Under the pieces are notes generated by a model that ran no database searches, was not told the DNA's origin, and saw nothing but the letters and a program-made list of their open reading frames with translations. A program made the translations under genes and the position numbers. Shown piece by piece: positions 16,672 to 25,390 of a stretch of DNA of 64,000 nt. The stretch covers positions 334,797 to 398,796 of the forward strand of contig NZ_JADMLG010000008.1 of the NCBI RefSeq assembly GCF_015674855.1, read 5' to 3'. The stretch is from Nocardia bovistercoris. Lineage in GTDB: Bacteria; Actinomycetota; Actinomycetes; Mycobacteriales; Mycobacteriaceae. Within the stretch, counting starts at the first letter, position 1. Each line of letters begins with the position of its first letter.

Positions 16672-17061
16672 CAGGTAGTTCCTCGCTGGCAACTGAAGCG
16701 CCCTGCTTACGGGGTAAAAACAGACCCCGCGTTGAGATTGAGGCGAGATTTGCTGTTGGACTAGCGCATAACTCTATGTTTTGTGTACAGTGGCTCTCGG
16801 CACTTCGAGTGCCCGGCCAAGTTGTCTACCCCCCCTGGACAACCTGGCCTCGGGCCCGGCCGCCTACCCCCCTGGGCCGCCGGCCTGTGGGCGGCGGAGA
16901 CATCCCCCTGCTCTCCGCCGCCCCCTCCCGAATCTCTCCCGCTCTCCGAATCCTCAGGTCGAGGATCGCGTTCACGCCACGCGATCTTGAAAACCGAATC
17001 CTTTAAGCTCGGCACCGGGTAATGCCTTCCCCAGGCATGCGACGGACAAGGTAGGAGCCCG
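16672..17061. other. Intergenic region upstream of the YibE/F gene
   Basis: No gene is seen. A 9-base perfect inverted repeat CGGCGGAGA/TCTCCGCCG at 16892-16920 lies in a very C-rich tract and could be a terminator or leader hairpin. An AT-richer patch at 16745-16790 could hold a promoter (TTGCTG, 17 bases, TCTATG), weakly supported. Confidence 0.35.
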
Positions 17062-18345
17062 GTGACCGACCACCATCACCACCACCATCACGACCATTCC
17101 GAACCGCTCGCGATCAGCGCGACCGCCGCCCGCGTGGTCATCGGGCTGCTCACGGTCATCGGTGTCGCCGTCGTCATCGGGGCTATCGCGCTGTGGCCGA
17201 GCGCGCAGCACGTCGACATCCCGCTGCCCATGCAGAACGCGGGCGGCGGCGCGGTGCAGACCGAAGCGGGCACCGTGGTGGTGCAGGACGTCGGCCCCTG
17301 CGGCAGCCCGTCACTGGGCAAGGTGTTCGCCGACAAGCCCGAAGCACCGCGCAACAACGCCTACACCTGCCAGCGCAGCCTCATCACCATCGACTCCGGT
17401 CCGCATCAGGGCAACCACACCCTGTTCGAAATCGCGCCGGGCCCAGGACAACCCGACCTACGCGCGGGTGACGAGATCCGCCTCGTGCGCCAGACCGACC
17501 CCAACGGCACACCGATGTACTCCTTCGAGGACTACTCGCGCGGACTGCCGCTGACCCTCATCGTGATCGCGTTCGTCGTGGTCATCATCGCCGTCGCGCG
17601 CTGGCGCGGACTGCGCGCGTTGCTCGGTCTCGTCTTCGCCTTCGCGGTGCTCGTGATGTTCCTGCTGCCCGCCCTGCTCGACGGCAAACCGGCCGTTCCG
17701 GTCGCACTCGTCGCGGGCGCGATAATCCTCTACGTGGTGCTGTATCTCGCGCACGGCGTGAACCTGCGCACCAGCTCCGCGCTGCTCGGCACGCTCACCT
17801 CGATGCTGCTCGCCGCCGTGCTGTCCTGGGTCGCCATCGAGATCACCCACCTCACCGGACTTTCCGAGGAACAGAACACCAACGTCGCTACCTACATCCA
17901 GCACGTCAGCATCACCGGACTGCTGCTCGCGGGCTTCATCATCGGCACGCTCGGCGTGCTCAACGACGTCACCATCACTCAGGCCTCGGCCGCCTTCGAA
18001 CTGGCGGCGTTGGACGAATCTGCCTCCCGGCGTGAGGTTTTCACCGCAACCATGCGCGTCGGGCGCGACCATATCGCCAGCACCGTCTACACCCTCGTGC
18101 TCGCCTACGCGGGCGGCGCGCTGCCGCTGCTGCTGCTGTTCAGCGTCGCGGGCCGCTCCATCCGCGACATCCTCACCGGTGACGCGGTCGCCATCGAGAT
18201 CACCCGCTCCGCGGTCGGCGGTATCGCCCTTGCCCTTTCGGTCCCGCTGACCACCGGCATCGCGGTCCTGCTCGCCCGGCCGTTCGGTACGAAACAGGTT
18301 CAGGCGCCACCGCAACGGCGACACGCCAGGCATGCGCGGAACTGA
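17062..18345 (+). CDS. YibE/F-family integral membrane protein with His-rich N-terminus
   Basis: The 427-residue protein begins with a run of seven His, then HDHSEP. A first membrane helix (about 21-45) leads to an extracytoplasmic domain (about 46-165) with two Cys (GPCGSPS, YTCQRS). About seven helices follow (LTLIVIAFVVVIIAVARWRG, LLGLVFAFAVLVMFLLPALL, GFIIGTLGVLNDVTITQASA), typical of YibE/F proteins. The LGVLNDVTITQA segment is the family signature. The transported substrate is unknown; the histidine cluster suggests metal binding, which is an inference. The GTG at 17062 has TAGGAG upstream. Confidence 0.85.
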   Translation: MTDHHHHHHHDHSEPLAISATAARVVIGLLTVIGVAVVIGAIALWPSAQHVDIPLPMQNAGGGAVQTEAGTVVVQDVGPCGSPSLGKVFADKPEAPRNNAYTCQRSLITIDSGPHQGNHTLFEIAPGPGQPDLRAGDEIRLVRQTDPNGTPMYSFEDYSRGLPLTLIVIAFVVVIIAVARWRGLRALLGLVFAFAVLVMFLLPALLDGKPAVPVALVAGAIILYVVLYLAHGVNLRTSSALLGTLTSMLLAAVLSWVAIEITHLTGLSEEQNTNVATYIQHVSITGLLLAGFIIGTLGVLNDVTITQASAAFELAALDESASRREVFTATMRVGRDHIASTVYTLVLAYAGGALPLLLLFSVAGRSIRDILTGDAVAIEITRSAVGGIALALSVPLTTGIAVLLARPFGTKQVQAPPQRRHARHARN

Positions 18346-18702
18346 GGCGCTGCCTGCGAGGGAGCCCGACGAGCGCGATTGCTGCGGCGTATCACCGACG
18401 ACGAGCGCGACATCCGGCTCGCAGGTGAGCTCCCGCGCGAACTCTGTCGAATGTCTCGGTCGAGCCGACGATCACACCTGCACCGATCTCGCGCGCCAGG
18501 TCACAGGTCGCCCAACCGAACTCGCGACCCCGAGCATCGAAGGCCGTCACCGCGCTGAGCTGGGACGCCGCCACAGCCCGGCAGGATTCGTGACGTCCGG
18601 TATCGGCTGCTCGCGGTCGAGGCGGAGGTCTGCGCCGAAGTGGGCTCGAGTGCGGTGGGATGTTCGAGTTCGTTCCGGTCGGATCCAGCGCCGGAATCGC
18701 GG
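18346..18702. other. Intergenic region with possible gene remnant
   Basis: No intact gene is seen. A minus-strand frame at 18392-18574 reads AVTAFDARGREFGWATCDLAREIGAGVIVGST, protein-like but short, without start signals; it could be a fragment of a lost gene. Confidence 0.3.
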
Positions 18703-20163
18703 TCAGCGCGGCGCTTGCGGGAAGAACTCCGGTGGGATCGTCGGCACCACGATCGGCGGGAGGCCGGGCACCACGAAGGTGTTCGGCCCTTGGGAGGGAG
18801 GTTCGGGCGCTTGCGCCGTCTGCTGACGGGTCGGCGGCGCGATGACCGTGGCCTCGGTTTCCGTTGTGGTCGCTGGGGTGCCGATGATCTGCGGTTCCAG
18901 CGTTGTGGTGCGCGGGATGCTGGTCGGTGGCAGCGAGGTGGTGCCGTCGCTGCTGCTGCTCTGCGAATCGCGTTCGAGGACCTGCGGGCCGTAACCGAGG
19001 CCGAGACCGATGGCGGCGACCACGGCCAAGGCGCTCACCGTGAGTACCGCACCGTTGATTTCGCGCTTGCCGCGTCCGCGCTCACCGGCCAGCCATTCCG
19101 ACGAGATCTCCTCGTGCGGCCGCTTGCGCGGTGCGCGCGCCGACCAGTCCTGGAGTTCGTGATGGCCTATCCAGTCCTCGCCCGCCGACTCGTCGGCGAG
19201 TCCGTGCTTGCGCGACCTGCCCTTCTTCGGCGGCGCCGAAAGCCAGGCCGGGGACACCGTGTCCTGATCCGTGGCCATCGCGGCGGGCGCGGGCACCGCC
19301 GCCGGACGCACCGGACGCGCCAGCATCGCGGCGCCGCGGGCTGTCACCGTTTCCGGGCTCTCCGGCACGATGACCGGCACACCCATCCAGCGGTCCAACA
19401 CCTTGGCCACCAGCGGGATCCTGGCGCAGCCGCCGATCACCAGGACGCCGTGTACCGGACGGTCCGACCGAACGATCACATCGCGCGCCATCCGCGCCGA
19501 CGACTCCACCGCGAGCATGATGAGCGATTCGAAATTCTCCTGGGCCAACAGCACGAGGCCCTGCTCGCTCGGTAACGCCACCGCGGTGTTGCTGGACAGC
19601 TGCTCCTTGGCCTCGCGGCACAGCGCGTCCAGCGCCGCGAGCCCGGCGGGATCGGCCGGATGCGCGATCCGGCCCGAGGCGATCTGCTGTTCACGGATCA
19701 GCGAATCCAGGTAATCGCCACTGATGTCACTGGTCCGCTCGGTGTGTCGCACCTCACGGGTCTGGGTGTCGACCACGCTGACCGAAAGTCCGGAACTGCC
19801 GAGGTCGTAGACGACCAACGAGGAGATGCCGCGGATATCGCCGGTGGACTGGGCGAATTCGACGGCGGCGAAGATCTCGGGCACCAGCTCGTAGTTGGTG
19901 ATCTGCTGGCGCGCCATCGCCGCGCGCACCGACCTGGCCTGCTGTTCGCTGCGGTAGGTGATCGCGGTGGCGGTGATCTCGGGCACGGACTCGAGCGCCA
20001 TGCCGACGGCCTCGGCGGCCAGATCCTCGGCCGGGGTCTCGATCACCGGGAGGGTCTGTAAGTCGAAGGCGTGCGGCTCGACATGCCCGTGCGGAATTCC
20101 GGCGTGCGGTCGCGCCATACGGACGGCGCCGGCCCCCACCGAAATCCCCAGTACCGAACTCAT
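18703..20163 (-). CDS. Membrane-anchored Hsp70-like protein (solo locus)
   Basis: Residues 1-300 resemble an abbreviated Hsp70/actin ATPase: SVLGISVGAGAVRMA at the phosphate-1 position, LVVYDLGSSGLSVSVVD (phosphate 2) and VHGVLVIGGCARIPLVAKVL (adenosine motif), ending at RGAAMLARP. The normal phosphate-1 IDLGTT is replaced by ISVGAG and lacks the Asp. There is no substrate-binding domain. A cytoplasmic linker, one membrane helix (INGAVLTVSALAVVAAIGLG, about 370-390) and a Thr/Pro-rich outer tail of about 95 residues follow. ATG 20163 is chosen over 20229 because the Hsp70 fold starts there. It is paralogous to the proteins at 35572 and 39257 in the ini locus. Confidence 0.75.
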   Translation of the reverse strand: MSSVLGISVGAGAVRMARPHAGIPHGHVEPHAFDLQTLPVIETPAEDLAAEAVGMALESVPEITATAITYRSEQQARSVRAAMARQQITNYELVPEIFAAVEFAQSTGDIRGISSLVVYDLGSSGLSVSVVDTQTREVRHTERTSDISGDYLDSLIREQQIASGRIAHPADPAGLAALDALCREAKEQLSSNTAVALPSEQGLVLLAQENFESLIMLAVESSARMARDVIVRSDRPVHGVLVIGGCARIPLVAKVLDRWMGVPVIVPESPETVTARGAAMLARPVRPAAVPAPAAMATDQDTVSPAWLSAPPKKGRSRKHGLADESAGEDWIGHHELQDWSARAPRKRPHEEISSEWLAGERGRGKREINGAVLTVSALAVVAAIGLGLGYGPQVLERDSQSSSSDGTTSLPPTSIPRTTTLEPQIIGTPATTTETEATVIAPPTRQQTAQAPEPPSQGPNTFVVPGLPPIVVPTIPPEFFPQAPR

Positions 20164-20305
20164 CAGCTGCCCATCTCGTTTCACGCTCCACGACAAGCGA
20201 GCCGGCACCGCCGAGGACGGAGGGCCCACCTCGAACGATACCCGGTCGGCGCTGGTGCTCCGGCTTCGCTGTGCCCGATCACAAGTCTTTCCGTGTCGTC
20301 CTGGG

Positions 20306-20360
20306 CGAAACGCTCGAGTTCGAATTGCTGGAGTTCGAAGCGCTCACGTTCGAATTGCTC
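20306..20360. repeat. Imperfect 30-bp-period tandem repeat upstream of the Hsp70-like gene
   Basis: Two 25-base units (20306-20330 and 20336-20360) share CGAA.CGCTC..GTTCGAATTGCT. They lie between the ugd stop and the Hsp70-like start on the same strand. They could be operator repeats; no protein-coding function is evident. Confidence 0.45.
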
Positions 20361-20396
20361 ACGGACGGCGGGAGTCTGTTCTCGTCGCAGGTAACT

Positions 20397-21719
20397 CTAC
20401 GGTGTACCGAGTCCGGCGTACACCCATCCGGCCGCTCGCCACATGGCCCGATCGAGACAGTTGCGGCCGTCGATGATCGAGCGCGCGCGGACCACCCGGT
20501 CCAGGTCGTGCGGGCGCAGCGCGGTGAACTCGTCCCATTCGGTGAGTACGAGCACCACGTCGGCGCGGTCGCAGGCCTCGGCGACCGAGGTCGCGTAGTT
20601 CAGGGTCGGGAAGACCCGCCGCGAATTCTCCAGCGCTTTGGGGTCGTAGACGGTGACGACCGCGCCGTGCAACTGGATCATGCCCGCGACATTCAACGCG
20701 GGAGAGTCGCGCACATCGTCGGATTCCGGTTTGAAGGCCGCGCCGAGCACCGCCACGTTCGCGCCGAGCAGCGAGCCGCCGCAGGCCCGTGCGGCCATGT
20801 CGACCACCTTGGTGCGTCTGCGCATGTTGATGTTGTCGACCTCGCGCAGGAAAGCGACCGCGTGATCGGCGCCGAGTTCACCCGAACGCGCCATGAACGC
20901 GCGGATGTCCTTGGGTAGGCAGCCGCCGCCGAATCCGAGTCCCGCGTTCAGGAATCGCCTGCCGATCCGGGCGTCGTAGCCGAGCGCGTCGGCGAGCATG
21001 GTGACATCGGCGCCGGTCGCCTCGCACACCTCCGACACCGCGTTGATGAACGAGATCTTGGTCGCCAGAAAGGCATTGGCCGAGACCTTGACCAGTTCGG
21101 CGGTGGCGAGGTCGGTCAGCAGGAACGGGACGTCGGCCGCGATCAGTTCCGCGTAGATCTCGCGCACCAGTTCCTCGACCATGGCGGCGCCGTCGCGGGA
21201 ACCGTCGACGCCGAGGACCAGCCGGTCCGGGCGCAGCGTGTCCTGCACCGCGAAACCTTCGCGCAGGAACTCCGGATTCCACGCCACCTCGACCCCCGCC
21301 GAGGTCAGCGCCCGCGCGCGGACGCCGAGCGCGGCCGCGGTGCCGACCGGGACCGTCGACTTGCCGACGATCACCGACGGCCGCTCGAGCAGCGGCGCGA
21401 GTGTGTCGACGACCGCGTGCACATATTTGAGGTCGGCGGCGTACTCGCCCTTCTTCTGCGGGGTGCCGACGCCGAGGAAGTGCACGTCGGCGTGCGCGGC
21501 GGCCTCTTCGTATGAGGTGGTGAACCGCAGTCGGCCCGTGTCGAGGTTGCGCCGCAGCACACCCTCGAGCCCCGGTTCGTAGAAGGGGACGACTCCGTCG
21601 GAGAGTTTCGCCACCTTGCCGGGGTCGACATCGACGCCGATGACGTCATGTCCGAGTTCGGCCATGCACGCCGCATGCGTGGCACCCAGATATCCGGTTC
21701 CGAAGACTGTGCATCGCAT
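20397..21719 (-). CDS. ugd: UDP-glucose 6-dehydrogenase
   Basis: The 440-residue enzyme has the NAD-binding GTGYLG (7-12), the substrate segment NPEFLREG (148-155) and the catalytic Cys 267 in LGFGGGCLPKD, and is full length for the family. It oxidises UDP-glucose to UDP-glucuronate with two NAD+, supplying precursors for surface polysaccharide. The mycobacterial counterpart Rv0322 sits next to dcd (Rv0321); here the two are 7 kb apart. The ATG at 21719 is the only reasonable start. It is transcribed toward the Hsp70-like gene with a gap of 230 bases. Confidence 0.95.
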   Translation of the reverse strand: MRCTVFGTGYLGATHAACMAELGHDVIGVDVDPGKVAKLSDGVVPFYEPGLEGVLRRNLDTGRLRFTTSYEEAAAHADVHFLGVGTPQKKGEYAADLKYVHAVVDTLAPLLERPSVIVGKSTVPVGTAAALGVRARALTSAGVEVAWNPEFLREGFAVQDTLRPDRLVLGVDGSRDGAAMVEELVREIYAELIAADVPFLLTDLATAELVKVSANAFLATKISFINAVSEVCEATGADVTMLADALGYDARIGRRFLNAGLGFGGGCLPKDIRAFMARSGELGADHAVAFLREVDNINMRRRTKVVDMAARACGGSLLGANVAVLGAAFKPESDDVRDSPALNVAGMIQLHGAVVTVYDPKALENSRRVFPTLNYATSVAEACDRADVVLVLTEWDEFTALRPHDLDRVVRARSIIDGRNCLDRAMWRAAGWVYAGLGTP

Positions 21720-21857
21720 GATCGATTGGTAAACCTGCCCGATGGCCGCGCCGCGTCAGCGAGGCAAGGGTCAACGCAACAGCAGGTGTACAGGTGGCGA
21801 CGCGATCACGCCAGGCGTCATGACCTGCGACGATGCCGCGCGGATAGCATCGCGGGC

Positions 21858-22388
21858 GTGCGTGCGCGCAGATATGGCTCGGCAGTCGCGGTGTTGTGTG
21901 TCGCCGTCGTGGTCGCGGCGTTGTGGCCGGTCTATGTGCGTCCGCGGGTGGATCGGCCCGCTGCCGCCGACGCCGTCCTCGTGCTCGGTGGCGCGCACGA
22001 CGGGCGGGAGGAGTTGGGGCTGCGGCTCGCGCGGGATGGGTTCGCGCCGCGGGTGGTTTTCTCGAATCCGTATGAGACGAGCGCGCGGATGAACCGGATC
22101 TGTCACGGGGGCTACCGGGTGGAGGTGATCTGTTTCGATCCGGCGCCGCGCACCACGCGCGGTGAGGGCATGGAGTTGGCCCGCATGGCGCGGGTGCGGG
22201 GGTGGCGGCGGGTCATCGTGGTGACCTTCACCCCGCACATCTCGCGCGCCCGCTATGTGATCGGCAAATGCTGGGACGGCGAGCTGCTGTTCGTCGATCC
22301 GCGGCCGCGCTTGTCGGTGCCGCGCTGGGGCTACGACTACGTGTATCAGTCGGTGGGCTACGCGAAGGCGTTCTTCGAGGACTGCTGA
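21858..22388 (+). CDS. DUF218/ElyC-SanA-YdcF-type protein
   Basis: From GTG 21858 the 176-residue protein has an N-terminal membrane anchor (SAVAVLCVAVVVAALWPVYV). A DUF218 domain follows, with ADAVLVLGGAHDGREELGLRLARDG, TTRGEGMELARMARVRGWRRVIVVT and HISRARYVIGKCW. DUF218 proteins act at the envelope and are linked to peptidoglycan or carrier-lipid metabolism in other bacteria; the molecular reaction is unclear. Earlier starts in the same frame lie inside ugd and are not credible. It is divergent from ugd. Confidence 0.8.
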   Translation: MRARRYGSAVAVLCVAVVVAALWPVYVRPRVDRPAAADAVLVLGGAHDGREELGLRLARDGFAPRVVFSNPYETSARMNRICHGGYRVEVICFDPAPRTTRGEGMELARMARVRGWRRVIVVTFTPHISRARYVIGKCWDGELLFVDPRPRLSVPRWGYDYVYQSVGYAKAFFEDC

Positions 22389-22497
22389 GTTCCATCAACT
22401 GCGGGCATGTGGCTTCAGTTTGATTTCGGGAGGCTGCGGACCTACATTGGAGTCACGTTGACGGGCTGTCAACAAGCGGAGCCTGCGGGAGTGGCAG

Positions 22498-23727
22498 ATG
22501 GAATACGACTGGTCAGCGGCCGATCTGGCCTTCCGGGACGAGGTAAGGGCCTTCCTCGAGGAGAAACTTACGCCCGAATTGCGGCGCGCGGGTCGCCTCG
22601 CGACCAGCGTCTACCCCGACCACGAAGCCAGCATGCGATGGCAGCGCCTCCTGCACGAGCGGGGCTGGGCCGCGCCCGCATGGCCCGTCGAATACGGCGG
22701 CTGCGACTGGAGCCTCACCCGGCACTACATCTTCGGCCGCGAATACATGCTCGCGGGCGCGCCGCCGCTCTCGCCGATGGGCATCAGAATGGTCGCGCCC
22801 GCCATCATCGCCTTCGGCACCCCCGAACAGAAGGCGTACTACCTGCCGCGCATCCTCACCGGCGAGATCTTCTTCTGCCAGGGCTACTCCGAACCCGAAT
22901 CCGGATCCGACCTCGCCTCGCTGTCCATGTCCGCCGTCGACGACGGCGACCACTTCGTGTGTAACGGCAGCAAGATCTGGACCACCCACGCCACCGAAGC
23001 CAACTGGATCTTCTGCCTTGTGCGCACCTCGCGCACGGGAAAGAAACAACAGGGCATCACCTTCCTGCTCATCGACATGACCGATCCCGGCGTCGCGGTC
23101 CGACCGCTGGTCATGACCTCCGGCGAAGAAGTGCAGAACCAGGTCTTCTTCGACAACGTGCGCGTCCCCAAAACCAATGTGCTCGGACGGATCGACGACG
23201 GCTGGACCGTCGCGAAATACCTGCTCGTGCACGAACGCGGCGGCGCACTAGCCCCCATGCTCCAAGCGCAGGCACAGGATCTGGCGAACGCCGCCGCCGA
23301 ACAAGTAGGCCCCGACGGCAACCCGCTCATCGACGACCCCGCCTTCTCGGCGCGCCTGGCCGACGCCAGGATTCGCACCGAAGTGCTCGAAATCCTGGAA
23401 TACCGAACACTTTCCGCGATGGCACAGGGCAAGGATCCCGGACCGGCGTCCTCCATGCTGAAGATCATCGGCACCGAATTGAGCCAGCAGATCACCGAAC
23501 TCGCGCTCATCGCCGCCGGACCGCGCGGACGGGTATACCAGCCGCACGCCGCCAGCCCCGGCGGACCCGTCACCCAGTACACCCCGCCCGCCGACGGCTA
23601 CCACAGCGGCGAGGAATGGCAGGCGGTGGCGCCGCTGCACTACTTCAACGACCGCGCGGGCTCGATCTACGCGGGCAGCAACGAAATTCAGCGAAACATC
23701 CTCGCCAAGGCAGCATTGGGACTCTGA
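22498..23727 (+). CDS. Acyl-CoA dehydrogenase, subunit of a likely heteromeric pair
   Basis: A 409-residue FadE-type flavoenzyme with an N-terminal helical domain, a FAD/acyl site FFCQGYSEPESGSDLASL, NGSKIWTTHA, FDNVRVPKTNVLG, and C-terminal AGSNEIQRNILAKAALGL. It introduces a trans-2 double bond into acyl-CoA and passes electrons to ETF. ATG 22498 has GGGAG upstream. The stop overlaps the next FadE start by one base. Tandem acyl-CoA dehydrogenase genes of unequal length are the hallmark of actinobacterial alpha2-beta2 enzymes for sterol or branched substrates. The substrate is not determined. Confidence 0.9.
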   Translation: MEYDWSAADLAFRDEVRAFLEEKLTPELRRAGRLATSVYPDHEASMRWQRLLHERGWAAPAWPVEYGGCDWSLTRHYIFGREYMLAGAPPLSPMGIRMVAPAIIAFGTPEQKAYYLPRILTGEIFFCQGYSEPESGSDLASLSMSAVDDGDHFVCNGSKIWTTHATEANWIFCLVRTSRTGKKQQGITFLLIDMTDPGVAVRPLVMTSGEEVQNQVFFDNVRVPKTNVLGRIDDGWTVAKYLLVHERGGALAPMLQAQAQDLANAAAEQVGPDGNPLIDDPAFSARLADARIRTEVLEILEYRTLSAMAQGKDPGPASSMLKIIGTELSQQITELALIAAGPRGRVYQPHAASPGGPVTQYTPPADGYHSGEEWQAVAPLHYFNDRAGSIYAGSNEIQRNILAKAALGL

Positions 23728-24875
23728 TGGACTTCACATTCACCGAGGAGCAGGAACTCCTGCGCGACGCCGTCGCCGGCTACCTGCGCGGACGCTACGA
23801 CCTCGAGAAGAGCCGCACCGCGGCCAAGACCGCACCCGGGTGGCAGCCCGCGATATGGCGCGGATTCGCCGAGGAACTCGGCATCCTCGGCGCCACCCTG
23901 CCCGAACGCGTCGACGGAATGGGCGGCGGTGCGGTCGAATTGATGATCATCGCCGAAGAACTCGGGCACGCGCTCGTGGTCGAACCCTTCGTGGACACCG
24001 TCGTGATCGGCGCCGGACTGCTCGACCGTTCCGGCGGCGACCGCGCCGACGCGGTGCTCGGCGCGATCGTCGCGGGCGAGGCGCGCACCGCCTTCGCCGC
24101 ACTGGAACCCACCTCGGGGCAGACCATGCACGACGTCACCACCACCGCGCGCCGCGACGGCGACGCCTGGGTGATCGACGGCGCCAAGATCGTGGTCACC
24201 AGCGCGCCCATCGCCACCCACCTCGTCGTCTCCGCGCGCACCTCCGGCAACCGCCGCGACACCGCCGGAATCTCGCTGTTCCTCCTCGAATTCGACGCGA
24301 AGAACCCGCCCGAAGGAATCCGCGTCCAGCCCTACCGCACCATCGACGACCGCGTCGGCGCCGACCTCACCTTCGAAGCGCTGCGCCTGCCCGCCGACGC
24401 GCTCCTCGGCATCGAAGGCGCCGCATGGGACACCATCGACGCCACCGTCGACGACGCCATCGCCGCCATCTCCGCCGAAGCCGTCGGCTGCATGCGCAAA
24501 GTGCTCGCCGACACCGTCGAATACAGCAAACAACGCCAACAATTCGGCGTCCCCATCGGCAGTTTCCAAGTGCTGCAACACCGCATGGTCGACATGCACA
24601 TCGAACTCGAACAAGCCATAGCCGCCGCCTACCTGGCCATCCACTCCCTCGCCGCCGACCCGGCGACCAGAGCCCGATCCGTCTCCGCCGCCAAAGTCAC
24701 CATCGCCCGCGCCGCCCGCTTCATCGGCCAGAACGCGGTCCAACTCCACGGTGCCATGGGCATGACCGAAGAACTCGCCATCGGCCACTACTTCAAACGC
24801 CTCACCGCCATCGAAAACGAATACGGCTCAACAGATTTCCACCTCGCCCGCTACGCAACCCGCACCCGCCCCTGA
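23727..24875 (+). CDS. Acyl-CoA dehydrogenase, second subunit of the pair
   Basis: The 382-residue partner (MDFTFTEEQELLRDAVAGYL) keeps the FadE fold: EELGILGATLPERVDGMGGGAVELMIIAEELG, VVTSAPIATHLVVSAR, EYSKQRQQFGVPIGSFQVLQHRMVDMHIELEQ, and AVQLHGAMGMTEELAIGHYFKRLTAIENEYG. It starts one base inside the stop of the upstream gene. The QLHGAMGMTEE segment is the usual nucleotide-binding motif. The pair probably acts as one heterotetramer. The etfD gene 2 kb away encodes the likely membrane electron acceptor for ETF. Confidence 0.9.
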   Translation: MDFTFTEEQELLRDAVAGYLRGRYDLEKSRTAAKTAPGWQPAIWRGFAEELGILGATLPERVDGMGGGAVELMIIAEELGHALVVEPFVDTVVIGAGLLDRSGGDRADAVLGAIVAGEARTAFAALEPTSGQTMHDVTTTARRDGDAWVIDGAKIVVTSAPIATHLVVSARTSGNRRDTAGISLFLLEFDAKNPPEGIRVQPYRTIDDRVGADLTFEALRLPADALLGIEGAAWDTIDATVDDAIAAISAEAVGCMRKVLADTVEYSKQRQQFGVPIGSFQVLQHRMVDMHIELEQAIAAAYLAIHSLAADPATRARSVSAAKVTIARAARFIGQNAVQLHGAMGMTEELAIGHYFKRLTAIENEYGSTDFHLARYATRTRP

Positions 24876-24894
24876 ACTCTCGCGCCATACCGGA

Positions 24895-24919
24895 GGCGAG
24901 CGGACCGATTCCGCTCGCC
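24895..24919. terminator. Terminator between fadE pair and toxin-immunity pair
   Basis: Perfect ten-base arms GGCGAGCGGA (24895-24904) and TCCGCTCGCC (24910-24919) around a 5-base loop lie 20 bases after the plus-strand stop and 19 bases after the minus-strand stop. Confidence 0.8.
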
Positions 24920-24937
24920 CCCTGGATATTGGACAGC

Positions 24938-25375
24938 TCAGCTCTCGAGTGCCTTCGCCACAGAAGCAGTCATCGTGACGAGCGCGGCCCTGATCTCGTC
25001 TTCGTTGAAGCCGGTTCGGTAGCGCGCTTCCAAGGTACCCAACAGCTCCCAGGTAGTGGTGAGTAGAGATGGCCACAGCTCGCATATATAACGAGGGATG
25101 CTTCGTACTATTTCGCCGGACGACGCCGGCGCTTCTGCCTGTGGCGCGGGACGGCTGGAGTACTGGCCGTTGACAACAATCCTCACTCGTACCGGTGGCT
25201 TGTCTTTCGGTACAGATTTTGCCAAGTCGTAAAGAAATCTATCTATATCGGGAGTCCAGCCTTGCTCGATCATCGGATCCCGTCTTACATCTTCCATTTG
25301 GTAAGTTAGTTGGCGGATGACCCGGAAGACGTCGCCTTCGATCACGAACTCGGCATTTAATTGGTTTGCGCACAT
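24938..25375 (-). CDS. Candidate immunity protein for the toxin at 25391
   Basis: A 145-residue soluble acidic protein (MCANQLNAEFVIEGDVFRVIRQLTYQMEDV...VKDKPPVRVRIVVNG-like centre...ALVTMTASVAKALES) of no recognised family. It begins 15 bases after the stop of the toxin-like gene on the same strand, the standard toxin-immunity order, and is lower in GC than the flanking core genes. There is no signal peptide or membrane helix, which suits a cytoplasmic antidote. The immunity role rests on position alone. Confidence 0.5.
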   Translation of the reverse strand: MCANQLNAEFVIEGDVFRVIRQLTYQMEDVRRDPMIEQGWTPDIDRFLYDLAKSVPKDKPPVRVRIVVNGQYSSRPAPQAEAPASSGEIVRSIPRYICELWPSLLTTTWELLGTLEARYRTGFNEDEIRAALVTMTASVAKALES

Positions 25376-25390
25376 ACTTCCTCGGTTCTT

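Noticed and set aside
18392..18574. 60-residue minus-strand frame as a gene
   Set aside because: No ribosome-binding site or recognised domain; kept only as a possible remnant.
20271..20918. 215-residue plus-strand frame antisense to ugd
   Set aside because: Most of it is the complement of ugd; the first 40 residues only reflect the tandem repeat at 20306-20360.
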